64,000 nt of DNA from Takakia lepidozioides (Eukaryota; Streptophyta; Takakiopsida; Takakiales; Takakiaceae), in assembly GCA_030704615.1 (NCBI GenBank), contig CM060733.1, positions 9,050,001 to 9,114,000 on the forward strand. The letters are read 5' to 3'. The notes below the pieces were generated by a model. The model did not search any database, was not told the DNA's origin, and saw only the letters and a program-made list of their open reading frames with translations. A program made the position numbers and the translations under genes. Of this stretch, positions 30,098-43,759 are shown piece by piece. Within the stretch, counting starts at the first letter, position 1, and each line of letters begins with the position of its first letter.

Positions 30098-31340
30098 ATG
30101 CCTGCGGCTATGTTGGATGCTGGGGTGGGCGATTTTGACACCGTGCTGAAGGTACCCTCTTGTATTTTACTGAACTGTCCATTACATTTTACTCAAACAA
30201 TTCTGCAGAGACCATGAAGGATAGTTAATAGATTGCGATCCTGTGCGTGTGCTTCAGAATCAACTGAGTACGCTTTGGGGAGGTTCTTATGTTAATTAGC
30301 ACACTAGGTACTCGTCTTTGGGATCTTGCGAAGTTCATTCTTCTTCGTCCCTGGCGCGGACTCGCACATTCTCACACTGATGCAGCCGATTACATGACAT
30401 GTGTGGAAGGTCCAGGACTGCAGTAGTATCTAGTATGATATTAATGCCTGCAACTAAATCAACCCTATAGGTAATTGGACTGTGTTTAGCTGTGCGCGAG
30501 TAATCTTAGGATCAGTTTCTTATCCGGTGGGTTGACCCTCCACATTAGAGCTACCTGATTTCTTGTCTACTTTTCTTTGGCCCAGAAAAGAGAGCTGTTT
30601 TCAGTATCTCAAGGCCCTTAGAAGTCTTGTGTCTGAAAACGTCTTTGAGTTGCTTCAAGTCTACTTCCCTCCCTCATCCTTGGCGACTATCTTCAGAGAC
30701 ACTTCAGAGAGAGTAGCTCAAATGAGATCCAGGAAGCGTTGCAGTACTAAGTCCTATGATGTCAGGTTCGGAATTAGGTCTGTGGAGTTGGATCACCCAG
30801 TCCTAATCAGAAAATGGTGATTTGCTGCAGGCCGCCGAGTTGCAGGGTCCAGGCCTTTTGCTGCTTCTATTCTTGGGTGATCGCCTTGCTTCTGTTGGCA
30901 AAAGCTGGTGTCCGGGTACCCCCGCGCCCCTCTTCCATTCTCTTTGCCTCATTAGTGTGGTGTTTTGAAACCAGCCAGGTAGAATGAATCTCACAATGGG
31001 GCCAAAGGCTATGAAGTGCTATGATTGTCATAGAACTGGGAGGGGAGGAGAACTATAGGTGATTTTGATCTTTTGTGTGATGGGGTGTGCAGATTGTGTG
31101 AGAGCAGAGCCTGTAATTTACAAGGTGGTTGACGAAGTGAAGAGGCCAGTGACACTCCTCCGTGTGTATGTTGGAGATAGGACGACATGGCGCTCTCCGG
31201 ACCATCCACTGCGCAAAGATGACCACTTTCAGTTGAAGGGAGTTCCCACATTGATTCGGTGGGAGGATGGAGCAATTGCAGGTCGCCTTGAAGACCATGA
31301 GGCACACCTGGAGGACCACGTCAAGAAGCTTGTTAGCTAG
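30098..31340 (+). CDS. Clot/TXNDC17-type thioredoxin-like protein, 3 exons, 128 aa
   Basis: Exons 30098-30151, 30831-30915 and 31093-31340 join with consistent phases to 387 bp. Exon 2 encodes ELQGPGLLLLLFLGDRLAS and SWCP; exon 3 begins DCVRAEPVIY, so the spliced protein carries the WCPDC redox pair of the Clot/TXNDC17 family. Further family blocks are VYVGDRTTWRSP, GVPTLIRWEDG and RLEDHEAHLE. Length matches the family (~125-135 aa). No signal peptide is visible, so it is likely cytosolic. In animals the family acts as a thioredoxin-dependent disulfide reductase; plant targets are unclear. Confidence 0.9.
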
Positions 31341-34180
31341 TCAGAGAGAAGCTTGTGTACTGTTTGTTGCAATGACTGTAATTTGATTATGTCAGCAAGA
31401 GAGCTATCAGATTCCATGCCTCAGGTATGTACATATAGAGAGAAGACTCTAGCTGAACGTAGCATAAGTAAAAGCCACTTCAACAAACGGCTACTTACTC
31501 CTTGTCGGGGTGGGTCTACTAAGTGTAATTCTTTGGTCCAATTGTGTCTCTCTCTCTTCTCCCCTCCATCCTCTTTAAGGCCGTAATGTTGCTGATAGAG
31601 AGGAAGCGCAGTTAGGAATGGTTGAGTTTTGTGCTCATTGTGCACATCCAACTGAGTAAAGTACACTCTTGCTCTTGTTCTAGGAGAGATGGGGCAGCTG
31701 AGATTGTCAAATGTATAGGAAGGGTCAAATTTCAATGGGATAAAGAGTGGGGTGATGGGTTGGCATCACTTGAGGCTTTTGGGATTGGCCAGTTTGCACT
31801 CTGCAAGAAAACTCGCTGGCTTCCGTCTATCTTCATCATCCCCTTGTGTGAAGCTTGCACTGTGCGTGCTCTGTAACGTGGATGTATAGCTCGTAGAAGA
31901 TCCCACAATTCAAATCCTTTCTCACATCCCATTGTGTTAAGCTTGCCCTGTGCATGCTCTATAACTTGTATGCATAGCTCATTGATGATCCCACAATTGA
32001 GATCCTTGTGCAAGCAACCAGGCTGCACCTTCTCCCTCATTTCTCTGACGTCTCTGAAACAGTTTGAATCTTTGGAAGGATTGCTTCCAGTCCATTTTTA
32101 AGTTTGATTGGCCACAAGGATACCATCTTCAACCTTCACCATACTGGAGATTTGTGGACTACTTTTTGTGGATACTCAAATCCAGTAGGTCACAAAAACT
32201 TCATCTTTCATTTACCCTGGATAAGATTTATGTCGCACAACCCAATAATTCCACAATACCTTGCATCCAAACATCCCAATTGATCTCAAAACAGAGTAGA
32301 TGGATGGCAAAATTCAACTCTGCCTCAATGCATGTGTATTGTCCAGAATTTCAGTTATCCAGATTTGAAACTATGGATGAACCCCTCCAAAAAAATTGCT
32401 CGTCTCATAACTACATATCATTTTTGCCGACAGTCTAATTACTCATTTCTAACTACCTGAGAATTAGCCACCATATCCATCAACGAGCTGTATAAGAACA
32501 CTGACGACTTGCAAGCTAAAGAGTTTCTGAGAAAAAAATGCGTACGGGAGACATAGACAAAAGGGAAAAGGGAAACCTAATCTTCACCCACTTGTGCAAA
32601 CCACCTTCCCAGCGGTCAAAGGTTATCCCTCAATCTTTTGAGAATACTCGCAGCCGCCAATCTATACCATCCCATGTGTGCCGTTCACCACAACATAGAG
32701 CAACTTTAGGATTGGGACCATCAAATATGACAAGGCTTCAGCAACCTCCCAGAAACCACTTCACATAAAAGTCTTCATATAAGACTTTCCACGGCATTCC
32801 CAAAATATTGGATTAAACTGTTCGGTGTTTCTATAAACACCTACTCTGTCGAACTATTTTGATGATGTGTAGGGGGGAATTAACCATAAATTAACAATCT
32901 CCAGTCCAGATGTCATCGTCGCTTCATGAAGTATGTAGAGTTCTGAGTTTTTGGCTATCTACTGCGAAAGGATGCCAATCTAGCAAGAACCCAAGAGAGG
33001 AGTCTAATGACAAAGGGGTAAAGCAAAAAGGCAGCAGCTAACGAGAGTGACATGATCACAAGAGAGGGGATCAAAGCCTGGGGAGTTTTTGAGCAGGATT
33101 TCCCAACAGAATGGGACCTCCCTTGTGAAACGGACGCGTGCATACTGGTGGCTCCGAACTTGGGCCCTGGACTTTGTTTCCGCCTGATGCATGCCATGCA
33201 CCCACACCCCAAGGCAGGCCAGGATCAACGGACATACTTCCTCTTGGCTGGGGTGTTTTTTCAATGATCAAGTGAACAGCCTTTCTCGGCTTGTGGTCCG
33301 AGCTGAGGCAACATTGGAAGTGAGCATGCCACAGGGTTAGGACTCTACTGTGCCTACTGGTTGGGCTTCTTCATGACCATTAAGTAAAACTCCCTGCACA
33401 ACAGGATGCCATGCTTCACAGGGGCATTCAGCGTGGGCATGGGTAAGTTCCACCTTTGATGCATCACAATTGTTTGACTTGCAATGGTCACCCCGAAATG
33501 GCCATAAAGGAGACATGGCAAAATTCCATTCAGAACAGCCACTGCCTCAAACAGTCTAACTCTTGAAAATATGATGGCGAAATACAAGCCAGCCCTCACA
33601 TGGTAGGATGCCCTTGATGTTCCCCATGGGCATCACATTTCAGTGTACTGTCCATATTTACCTGTTTAGACAGACACCTCAGAGGACTGCAAATCCTTCA
33701 ATCAGAGAAAGAATCCACTTGAGATAAAGATCGATCATGTCCACCAAAGAAAAAACCACCACTAAGTAATGGGTTTCTGTATAGTTTACAGTCAACCAGT
33801 CCAGCAGTAGTGTCAGGAGCGAATAATGATCACGATATTTGTCGTTCACTGACAACGTGATGTAGAACAGGCTGTGGCTAGGAACAGACCTACAGACTCT
33901 TATACTACAAGAGCAGAAGCCCTTCAGCATAAAAAGAGAGATCTGAAAAGCATAGTAACAGAGGCTCCATGAATAACTTTCTTCATGAAAGCCTTCCCCG
34001 ACACCTTGGATACAGAAACTTTTAAGTGCTATCCCAGACCATTTCTGAGACTGACATTTTCAGTTGTTTAAAAGTACAAGCTCTCACCACATGCCCATGG
34101 TTTTATTTTCCATCATTTTGGACATAGGATCAATGTATAATGAGAGTATCAAAATGCAACAAATACAGAAAGAAACTTAC
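31341..34180. other. Intergenic 2.8 kb, no supported gene
   Basis: It begins with the presumed Clot 3' UTR. A minus-strand ORF ending at 32955 has a hydrophobic C-terminus (LAAAFLLYPFVIRLLSW) and might be a last exon of the DnaJ transcript, but no splice phase fits. An ~80-bp imperfect duplication lies at 31848-32005. Otherwise I see nothing coding. Confidence 0.5.
31848..32005. repeat. Imperfect ~80-bp tandem duplication
   Basis: Two neighbouring copies share AAGCTTGC.CTGTGC.TGCTCT, .TATAGCTC or .CATAGCTC, then GATCCCACAATT.A.ATCC. They are about 80-85% alike by eye. Confidence 0.6.
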
Positions 34181-34295
34181 CCAGCAAAGTCTTTAACGGC
34201 TCTCCAGATTCCATCACTCCCTTTCTCTTTCTCTGACGAGTCTGCCAACTCTGTCTTCTCTTCCTCCAACACTGGGCCCCTGCCTTCTTGAACCC
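34181..34295 (-). CDS. Candidate alternative downstream exon of the DnaJ gene
   Basis: Flanked by TGCAG acceptor and GG|GTAAGT donor on the minus strand. It reads an acidic segment VQEGRGPVLEEEKTELAD.. ending DGIWRAVKDFAG. If DnaJ exon 9 used the donor C|GTAAGA at 35594 it would join in frame. The acidic linker plus amphipathic ending resembles what I recall of plastid DnaJ C-termini. A last exon after it was not found. Inference, moderate support. Confidence 0.4.
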
Positions 34296-35510
34296 CTGCA
34301 ATACATGATCACACCACAATTGATGTTAAACACCTGCCCTATTACAGTTTATGGTGAAAACCTCAAGAGTGGCAACTAGAACAATCTCATGAATCCTAGA
34401 ATGAGGGGAGAGGGAGCCAAGAGACCACATTAAAAGGCCCAATGAGGAATGTTCTGAGGTCATTAAATCAAGAAAAACTACCTACAGAGGGTTCTGAGGC
34501 TATTAAGTGCTAACTGCCTGTGTAAAAACATAACAATCTGTGACATCATGTGACATGCTTCAGCATTTCTCAAGACCAAGCACATATCTCAATAGCAAAA
34601 TCATTTCCTTGCCAATTGACTTTCTTACAGAAACTCACTGTTGAAGTATCTTCACTCCTAAAACACCTGTCTTTCATCCATTGGGATTGCCACATGCTTA
34701 ACTCTAACAGCGGAGTGAAAGAGTGAGAAAGAGAGGTGGAGGTGATGCTCAACTAGTCCGTGTTTGCGACTTAGAAAACAACAGATCAAACAGAGGCAAA
34801 AAAATTCCTTCCGCAGAAATGGTTTCTCCACAATTCAATCCCAGTTTCCACCCACAAAATATCTACCAATATTCTATTGGCCTCTCAGGTGAGATGATGA
34901 AATGTGAGAGCAGAGGTCATTCATTACAAAAGTATCCAAATGTCTCTGTCTCTCTCACTTCTCATATGCATCTGTGTTGACACTCGTGTGTCTCAATTCC
35001 TGGTCTGGGGTCTCCATTTTTGATCCTGTCTGGCCCCCCCCTGTAAATTACACCATAATCTTGTGAGCTGAAACCCCTGACCAGCTCTGGGAGGTTAGTA
35101 TCCCATGGGACTATGCCATCAAAGGTGCGTCCTAAATAAAGTTTGCAGGGAACGGCCAAAGAAATCATCTTGAGATACCCACAGACACGACAATACACTC
35201 TATGCAAGGAACATGGACACAATGCCAAGTAATGTATACAGCACACACACATGCAAATTAAAGAGGAAAACCCTCCCCACTCCAATCCGGCTTGCACACT
35301 GAACATAACGTAATCTTTTCAAGTCACTGCAAACAACAAACTGTTTTCAATGCACGAAAAACAAAGAGACCAACATGCAACATAGTGAGTGAACAGAGGT
35401 GGGTGCATGGGAGGCCTTGCCAACTACTCAAGAGAACCAGGGAAGCCCTGGGAGACTTGCCAGAGGTCCAAAATCTCTCTCTCCTGGTCTCCCAGGACTG
35501 GGGGCCGGGG

Positions 35511-38500
35511 CTAGCCAAAGCCACATGTTCCAGCAAGGTCGGAACTAGGAGGGGTTTTTTTGCATTTGGCTTTTGCAGCCACACTCTTCTTACGCTGAGG
35601 CCTGCCAGTAGAACGCATTCTGACTGATCCACCACGCCCCTTGTTCTTCTGGAGCTGTGCAAGGTCTTCAACCAGCTCACGCTCCACTTCACTGCCATGT
35701 CATAACTTGTCAGCCAGTATCCAAAAATCTTATTAAGCTAAATATTTTGATGCACTACACTCACTATCTTTCTTGCTGGCAAGCATGAAAGTGTGATAGG
35801 CACTTTCGAGTTACACTGTTGGATGGTCTGGTATCAGAAATGTCAGATGGTTAGTAATATTATGCCAGTGAGTTGAGTGTAACGCTCCCTTTCACACTTC
35901 ATAAAGGAGTGGCAGGAGAGAAACAGGCAGATAGAGGAGCTTCGCAACTGTCAAGTAATGTCACTATGTAGTATCTTGGTGACTGAGACCCTATGGGATA
36001 CCTACAACCAGGTTGGATGACATTGCAGTACGGAATTGTCATTGCTATCTCCGAAAATGTCCTCCAATTAGCACATAAACATTCATTCTAGATTGTCTAT
36101 CCTACATCAACCAACCTCACCTCAATCGTGACGGAATTGTAACCTTAATTGTGATAAAGTGGTCACCCCGAGCCGAGGGCTTGTTCAATTTGGGCACACC
36201 TAGTTTGGAAAGCACAAGGATATCACCCGGTTGGGTCCCAGCAGGCACTTGGAGTTCTGTGACACCATCCACTGTTTTGACCTGCTCTCCGGCACATTGA
36301 ACAGTTCGCTCAGTCCATGTTATAGTTGAGCTTTTCAGATACACAACCTTCCCAATGTAAAATGCCACACCTGTATGCAACTCTTTCCCAAATGACTACT
36401 CAATATCTCACATAATACAGAAAGAGAAATCGAAACAGATATGTTACGTTATAGACCAGGAACAAATGGAGATAGTCTGTAGGACACAAGCAAACAACCA
36501 TTCTAGCAAGTATAATACTTCTCAATTCAAAAGATTGTGTATGATGTGCCTCTACAGACAACAAAGCCATAGACAATGTGCTCATATTGCAAGAGGGACT
36601 CAGAGGGATGTAACGTTGGAAGTGATAACCACAGAATTATCATAAAGGCCATCACAGCAGCACTTAGTTGCACAGTCACTGGCCCCATAACTTAGCTGGA
36701 AAGGGCAGAGCTCTGATCAAATACCATATCCACCACAGAAAAGGAAGAGCACCTGTGCCACAGTGCCAAGGATAGCCTCAGTGTAGTTGACCGAAACAGT
36801 TGAGTAAAGGTTGATACCATCCCTCTGGATACCTGCCATCTCCTTCACATTCAAAAACACATAAAGATCCCCTGCTGGGCCCCTGCATAACAAAGGACAA
36901 CAGCACACGCAGAAAATTACCAGAAAGGAATAGCTGTTCTCTCTCTCATGAACGAGCACTATCTTTCCATGCAAAGTTGGGGGTTCATTTGTTCTTTTGG
37001 ATTCTTTTGTTGTGCTACAATTGAGAATGAGGCAATCTTCAAGATCATCAGCTTCCTCCACCAGCTCCAGTCGCTACCACCACATTGGTGGCCACAAGGT
37101 ACTTTTAAGAACTCAAAGATTGACCAATGCAACCAAGTTACGATAGCAACCATGTCCTACATACGAAACTTTGCAGTCATACCCTCTGGGACCAGCATCG
37201 CCCTCCCCACGAACTCGAAGAGTGCTGCCACTGTTGACACCTGGTGGAATCTTAACTTTGATATTCTTTTTGACACGCATACGGCCCTGCCCCGCACACT
37301 TGCGGCAATACTCACCGATTACCTCACCCTCCCCTCCACAGGTTGTGCAAGTTGAAACCTGCCAATGATGCCATAGAGGTGCCATTAGGCCAGTCATGGA
37401 TCCCATGTTAGCAGAATTGTGTGAAATCTCTCATCACTATCATGAGCCGCCTCCCATAACTTTCTTGTCCTCCCTCTCCCTCTGTTCAGCAGGATTAGAG
37501 GTGTAGAGACCTGGGAGAACGTGCCAAAGGGGGTCTCTTGAGTGCGCATGACTTGGCCCATGCCACCACAGGTGGAGCAATTTTGTCGACTGCTGCCTGA
37601 CCGTGCACCACTTCCAGAGCATGTCCCACACATCTCCAAATGAACAGTCTCAAACTCTTTCTCTGCTCCAAAAATAGCTTCAGTGAACTCAACGCTCATG
37701 TCATACCTGTACCCCACAGCATCGCAACCCTAGTAACTCATCATACAATCAGAATCAACATAAAAGACTGATATCATCCTTTTCTGCCAACGCTCTTATA
37801 TTGACCACTTCATCAAAAGCAACTGACTGGGCTGACCTCTGACAAATTTTCCTACTACAAGACAACCAACATTTAGCCCATGGTAAGGGCACAAGCCGCC
37901 TCACTAGTGGTTGTGGGTTCAAACCACATGACAGATGTCATAAAGGTGTCAAGTGACACCAACACGTTCACATATTATTGTATTTCCCTACTACAACTTC
38001 CTCTCTCACACATAACACCCACAATGCCTATTGAGTATATCCAGTATTGCCCCCTTTCCTTCCCTTGCTTGGGCTCTCCCTCTGTGCATGTGCATTAGGC
38101 ACTGACCTTGATTTTCGACACCTCTTTTGGTTCTCTTGACTGTCCCACACACCATTCATATGGAGCTACAATACATCTCTTCCATCCTCTTCTCTCCAAA
38201 TGACCCAAACATGTAGATTACCGGATATCTGCACCCTGAATGGTAGTAGTGCGTCGAGAAGTACCGAAGCCAGAACCCATACCGCCCATTCCGCCCATGC
38301 CTCCCATGCCTCCCATGCTTCCTCCAAAGAAAGCCTCAAAAAGATCAAAAGGATTTGTCTGCAAAAACACTTCTCAGAATTTTCAGGAAACGTACAGGTA
38401 TTACTCCACATGATTCTCTGCAGAGAGATGGTGCATTGGAGTCAGCATAATTGAGAGCCTCTTCCCCTTGCAGGTAATGTACTCCTTTGGGGATGGGCTT

Positions 38501-40762
38501 TGATTCACTGCATATCCATGACAGAAGGGAACATGCCACAGGCAAGTGAGTTGTATGCATACCGCATAGGCTCCTGCCCTCCCACCTGCTGCAGCCCCCT
38601 TCACGCCTGCCTCTCCAAATTGATCATACAAGGGCCTCTTTTCATCATCTGAGAGAACCTTCATCCTCAACAAACAAGCAAGCTCAACAAAAGGTTAATA
38701 CTGATTCAGCCTAGAGGGCCTCCCTCTCTCTCCCACAGTACTATGGCTCCAGAAGTACTTGTCAGAATAAAGCCAATGAGTCTATCTTATCAACACAACA
38801 AATTCTCCTTCTAATGGTTAGTTTATCACCATAATTGATCAGTTCTATGCTGCAGGTTTGAGGAGGGCCATCCCTCGGGGTAACAATACCAAGGTTTACA
38901 GAAAGCACTCAGAGAGTATATCTTTAAAGACTCCAAATGCTATTGCGATTAGAGTTCTCACACAGAAATCACCCTTCTGCTGTTTAACTCATCACCATTC
39001 CTTAAGAGTTCCGCCCTTTAGTCATGTTCAAAGATCTTTAAGAACCTCAATCAAACAAGGGCCACATACTTTAAGCTTAACGAGCTTGACCTCAGAGTTT
39101 CTCTAAGAAAGAGATGTGATTTGAGCTACACCTCATAAGCGTTACTGATCTCTTTAAACTTCTCCTCAGCTCCAGCCTGCTTGTTTACATCCGGATGATA
39201 CTGCACCCCAACAACAAAATCTTGGACTAAGTCAAAATGTAAGAACACAGTCACAATTTAGTCGTCCTTCAACTGTGCCAGGAGGCGCTGTACTCCTTCT
39301 GGCATCTAGACCATTCATATTCGCACAAGTGCAGCTGAGCTGTACACCATGAACCCCGCGAGGCACCCATCTTGATCATTTCTAGACCCCAAAACTTCAC
39401 ACTAAGCACAGCAGTAATCAAGAAGCTTCACAATGAGGAGGCAAAGGATCTACCTGGAGTTCAGACGAATTCTTAGCATGATAGTAACTATGGCTCCATA
39501 GCTCACCTCTAAATGAGGTTGAGGAGAAAAAGGTTCCCTTCCATCTTGTAGAGTGGGATCCAAACAACAAAGGGAGTGCTATAAACTAACCTCCAATGGT
39601 TCAGTCGTGTAATGTGGTTGACTTGCAACTTAGCTCTTCAGTAAACTCAGCCCCAGATCAGAGCAGAGCGTGGTGCTGGATTTACAATGAGAAATGTACC
39701 CCATCTTCACTATTTTGGGAGCAAGAGAGGAACAGAAGACATGTGTTGCCTGGTGGGTTCCATAAAGCCCCTGAATTATATTCCGGGAGTAAGACAGCTA
39801 CACCCCCTACACAAGCTGTATGAAAAAAAAAAATCGCCACCAAAGTCATACATTAATGACATGATAGCCTTGCTATTCTTCAGGCTAAAGGAATTTAATG
39901 TTTACATTTCAAAGGTTTGCTGTTAACAGCTTGCAGCTATGGTGCTAAGCTCTGGTCACTCAGCCATCGGTGGCCAATGAATAAGAAACGTTACCAAATT
40001 ACATTCCTTGAAAAAAGAAATATTATCCATCCGTCTCACATGCTCAAATACCCTCTCACTGTAGCACTCTATGCGCATATGGTTTAGTCAAAGGCTGTTT
40101 TACTCAACTAGTGCCACTCCTGGGTACCATTACCGCCCCCACAAACCGATACCAGACAATCTCCCATTTACCTTGCGTGCGAGTTTGCGGTAGGCATTTT
40201 TGATCTCTTGCTTTGTGGCAGTTTTCGTAATCCCCAAGGTGACGTAGTAATCAACCGCCATACTTACAGACATCCTCCCTCCTTTCCTGAGACGACCGTC
40301 TCCATGAAATTGAGACACTCTTTGTCTGAGAGAAGACCATTGGTACGCCTCTCCAGCCAAGAAGGATACCCCATCTCCAGTAGAAAACCTCCCTCTCTCC
40401 CCCTGCAAGACCCTCTCCTTTCCCCTGGCTCTTGACAATAAAACTTTTACTCTATCTACTCTTCTACCTGGCTTCGCCCAGGCAAAGCACACTCTTTCCT
40501 TTCTCCCAACTTGAATCCCTTTACCAATCTCTAACCTTCCCCTACTCCCACTCAACTGAGTTTTTCGATTTAAGCAATGTAACGAAGACCTCGAGACATC
40601 ATGGTTCCAACTTCTACAAGTAGCCGAACAAATCGACGAAGGTACAGATGATTGCAGAGGACTGATGGACGACGATGATCCACACAATGCAGACGATGGA
40701 GCCTGCGGAAAATTGATCTGCGACTTCCAGGTAACGCCAGGCGAGAATAACGACGCTGCCAT
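35511..40762 (-). CDS. Plastid-type DnaJ (type A, J domain and zinc fingers), 9 exons, 578 aa
   Basis: Exons on the minus strand: 40762-40172, 39200-39132, 38658-38563, 38358-38222, 37706-37511, 37358-37183, 36882-36753, 36281-36121, 35691-35511; all GT..AG, total 1737 bp. The first ~175 residues are Ser/Arg-rich and poor in acid, like a chloroplast transit peptide (start at the second in-frame Met, MAASLF). The J domain follows: [19 protein letters not shown] and, in exon 2, YHPDVNK with the HPD motif. A Gly/Met/Phe region comes next. Then four CxxCxGxG-type zinc repeats ([32 protein letters not shown]) and a substrate-binding C-terminal domain with [11 protein letters not shown]. It acts as an Hsp70 co-chaperone, probably in plastids (DJA5/DJA6-like). 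Confidence 0.9.
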
Positions 40763-43200
40763 GGCCCTGCTGTTGATTCTTCTCTTACACCATGCCACCC
40801 AAGCTTCGTCTCAGGTGTCTGTCAACACTTGGCTAGTGTTAGGTATCTCGAGTGGTCACTCCTCCATCACATCCGCTAGGGCTCCATCGCGCTAACTAAA
40901 AGAGACGACAGCACCACCTTTCTTCCTATCCTTCTCTGTGCCATGCATCCGTTAGGAATCTAGACCCCCATCTCTCGAATCCGTAGAGAATCAGAACCTG
41001 GAAATCCCATCGTTTTGGTCTGGTTTCGTAGAATCAAACACCTTGAACTGGAATCTATTAGGAATCCAAGTCTCGGATCTTAGAATCTTTGATATCGGCT
41101 TTGGATATCCAAACGATCTCTTCCACAATGCATGCTCTGCCGTGCAATACTAAATTTCAATGTATCACATTCATCCATCCGAGGCTCATACTTTAGGTCT
41201 CGATACTGATCTTGGCAAGATTCTTTTTAGAGCTGCTTGCTGAGGCCATCCATGGGAGACCATCTCTGTACTGCAGTCCTTTTCAACTACTATCTATACT
41301 CTCAGGTCCCCTCTCCTTGCACTTGCTGCTGGAGTTCCATGACGATAATCCTTGTGCGTTTTGAGGGGCATGGATTGCCCCCAGGAACACCTCCTTCATT
41401 CCAAACCCAAGCTCAGGCTGTTGCACGCGACGATCTTGAAGCCTTCGTCGACTATTGGGGACGGCGCGGCGCTTTACGACCTGTCCAGAATCCGCAGAAT
41501 CCGGACATGGTTTTAGTGGGAGGATAGTCACTTCAAGCTGGTCAATACCTTTTCAGAATGACCCGCTCAATGATCCCCTCCAACAAGTTTGTTATTCTCC
41601 TTTCGCCTTCTTTACATGGTTTACATTTTTACAATCTCTTTTCCCCGTACTTCTGTGCGTGCTTCTGTCGCCTGCCCAAGGCGCAGGCTGCAGCAGGTAT
41701 CATGCATTTTCCAGATCTGTTGGAGTCGTTGCTCTTCTTGCTTTTTATGATCACGATAAGGCTTTTGTTTGCGCCAAATATGCTTTCTTCACTTTCATGC
41801 ATGTAGCTTTCTGGCTAAGTCACAAGCCCTAGAACTTCCATTGGTTACCTTTTGGTTTCTCAGTCAGTTTATTTCTCTGTTCTTTCCTGGACACGATCTG
41901 GAGTATGATACTCTCCTGATTCGCTCTCTTCTTCTGTCTGAACATGTGGGTTGAAGTCAGCCTAATTAGGGTTTTTTTTTCCATAAATGACTTCTGCGTA
42001 GTGAAAAACCACATGGTGACTAGATTTATGATTAGGAGCAAAGTCATTGACCTGTTGTATCCTTTGAATGTAATAATTGTGTCTCCCAATGAACAAATTG
42101 ATATCACTTAAGGAGCATGGCACATGTGAGTTTGTCTTCACATGAATATGTCAAATTTTCACTCAACAAGAATGGAGAGACATAATGGAAGAGCTCTTTG
42201 ATGCCACCTCATCTTTTTTCCTCAATTGGCTTATGACGTAGTGTCGATTAAGGGATCATTATTGAAGGTGGTGATGGAGTCATTTAACTTCACCACATTT
42301 TGTCCTCAAGTTTTCGATCATTCTTAGGACAATGTTATCATCAAGTCTGCTTCCATAAATTTGCGTTTAGAGGTTGTGTGTTGTGTTTCTCCATGTTTCT
42401 GGATGATCCTGATGTCCTTGGATGTGAGTAGGGTCTTACATCTGAATCTGTACCCACAGTTGTACATTGACATAAAGAGTCTAGCGTTGGTCTTACTGAG
42501 TATCTTGACCAATGTCTTGTAGGAGAAAGCTCAAGAGAACGGAAGCCAATGGATCCATGGATGTTTACAAGCATATCAGATCAGGACAGGTGTGAACTGC
42601 TGAAGCCAGTGGATGATCTACCTACCAATGATGAGCTCAAAGAGCGGCTGCAAGCACATGGAGAAAAGTCTAGATTTCCAGGTGATGCGAGCTCTTCTTC
42701 CGGAAAAAGAGAAACATGGGAGGAACATATTGCTACATGTATCGGTGCTTCCTCTTCTATGGACAGTATATGTCCTATCGGTTGAATAAATTTATAGGAC
42801 AGCTGCTAGACTTGTTCGATGAGCAAGTTTCACTACAAGAAAGGTTGTCCAAGCTTTTGGAGAAAATCTGGAAATGCACATGGTGGTGTCAGCAATGTCA
42901 AGTACTTTGTAAGAAAGTACTGGTAAGAAGATGAGATGTTTTCTCCATCTCCTCTCCCTGTTTTGTAGTGCACTTTCAATGCATTTCTTGTTCAGGACCA
43001 TTCATTGCACTACCTCTTTCAAATCAACTTCAGTTACACAAACCAACACATATGTGTGTGAATATCCATCTCCTAATTCAAACATTGTGGTGTTGGTGTG
43101 CACGGTCAGAATCCTAGGGGTAATAGTTGGTAGTTCTGTGTTTGGAGGTGTTTCAAGTGAGTTATGTGCTGGGTGCGTGAGGGGGGTTTGGGGTAGCGGA
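40763..43200. other. Intergenic region with short unrecognised ORFs
   Basis: Plus-strand ORFs at 41237-41527 (contains ARDDLEAFVDYWGRRGALRP) and 42549-42785 (contains PVDDLPTNDELKERLQAHG) have coding-like composition but no family I recognise, and no clear splice structure. They may be exons of an unannotated gene or remnants. The rest is AT-rich with no motif. Confidence 0.4.
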
Positions 43201-43299
43201 GTTTGAAATCTTGTGGAGTAATAAAAACGAGATTTGGTGTTCAAATCCTGTCAGGTTGTATTGCGGCAGTAATGTGTGTTATTAAATATATATTTTGTC

Positions 43300-43480
43300 A
43301 AAGGGTCTGCCGGTCTGCTGGAAGGTGTGCCCAGTCCGGTCGTCGGTCTACTTGGAAGGTCTGTTGGAGGAGGGTCTGCCCAGTCTGCTCGTCGATCTGC
43401 CTGCCTGTCCGCTAGAAGATTGGAGTTGGTCTGTTGGAGGGTCTGTCGAGTCCGCTAGAAGGTCTGTCGCGGTAGATGCA
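43300..43480. repeat. Degenerate GGTCTG-type tandem repeat
   Basis: The word GGTCTG (with variants AGTCCG, AGTCTGC, GGTCTAC) recurs about ten times at uneven spacing, with CTAGAAGG, CTGGAAGG or CTTGGAAGG between. The result is minisatellite-like. Confidence 0.5.
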
Positions 43481-43759
43481 CAAGGACTTAGAAAAATTTC
43501 ATATATTGCAACCGCAATATTGGCGGTCCATATATATTTGTTTTCTTTTCTCTCTGTTTTTAAATAAAGTAAAATTTTATCTACATGGTCTGTCCACCTA
43601 GGCCGCCACATCGTATCTATGATAAATAATCAATAATAAAATTAAAAATTAAAAATTAATTACACATGGTAATGTGCTGTTTGGATGTGACATGATGTGA
43701 CGAAGTCCGGACGTGACATCCGACGTCCCAACACCACGTCACATTCTTATGTGCAACAA

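Noticed and set aside
32955-33079. Hydrophobic minus-strand ORF as the last exon of the DnaJ gene
   Set aside because: The only good acceptor (33079) gives the wrong phase after the exon at 34181, so the join does not work; kept only as a remote option.
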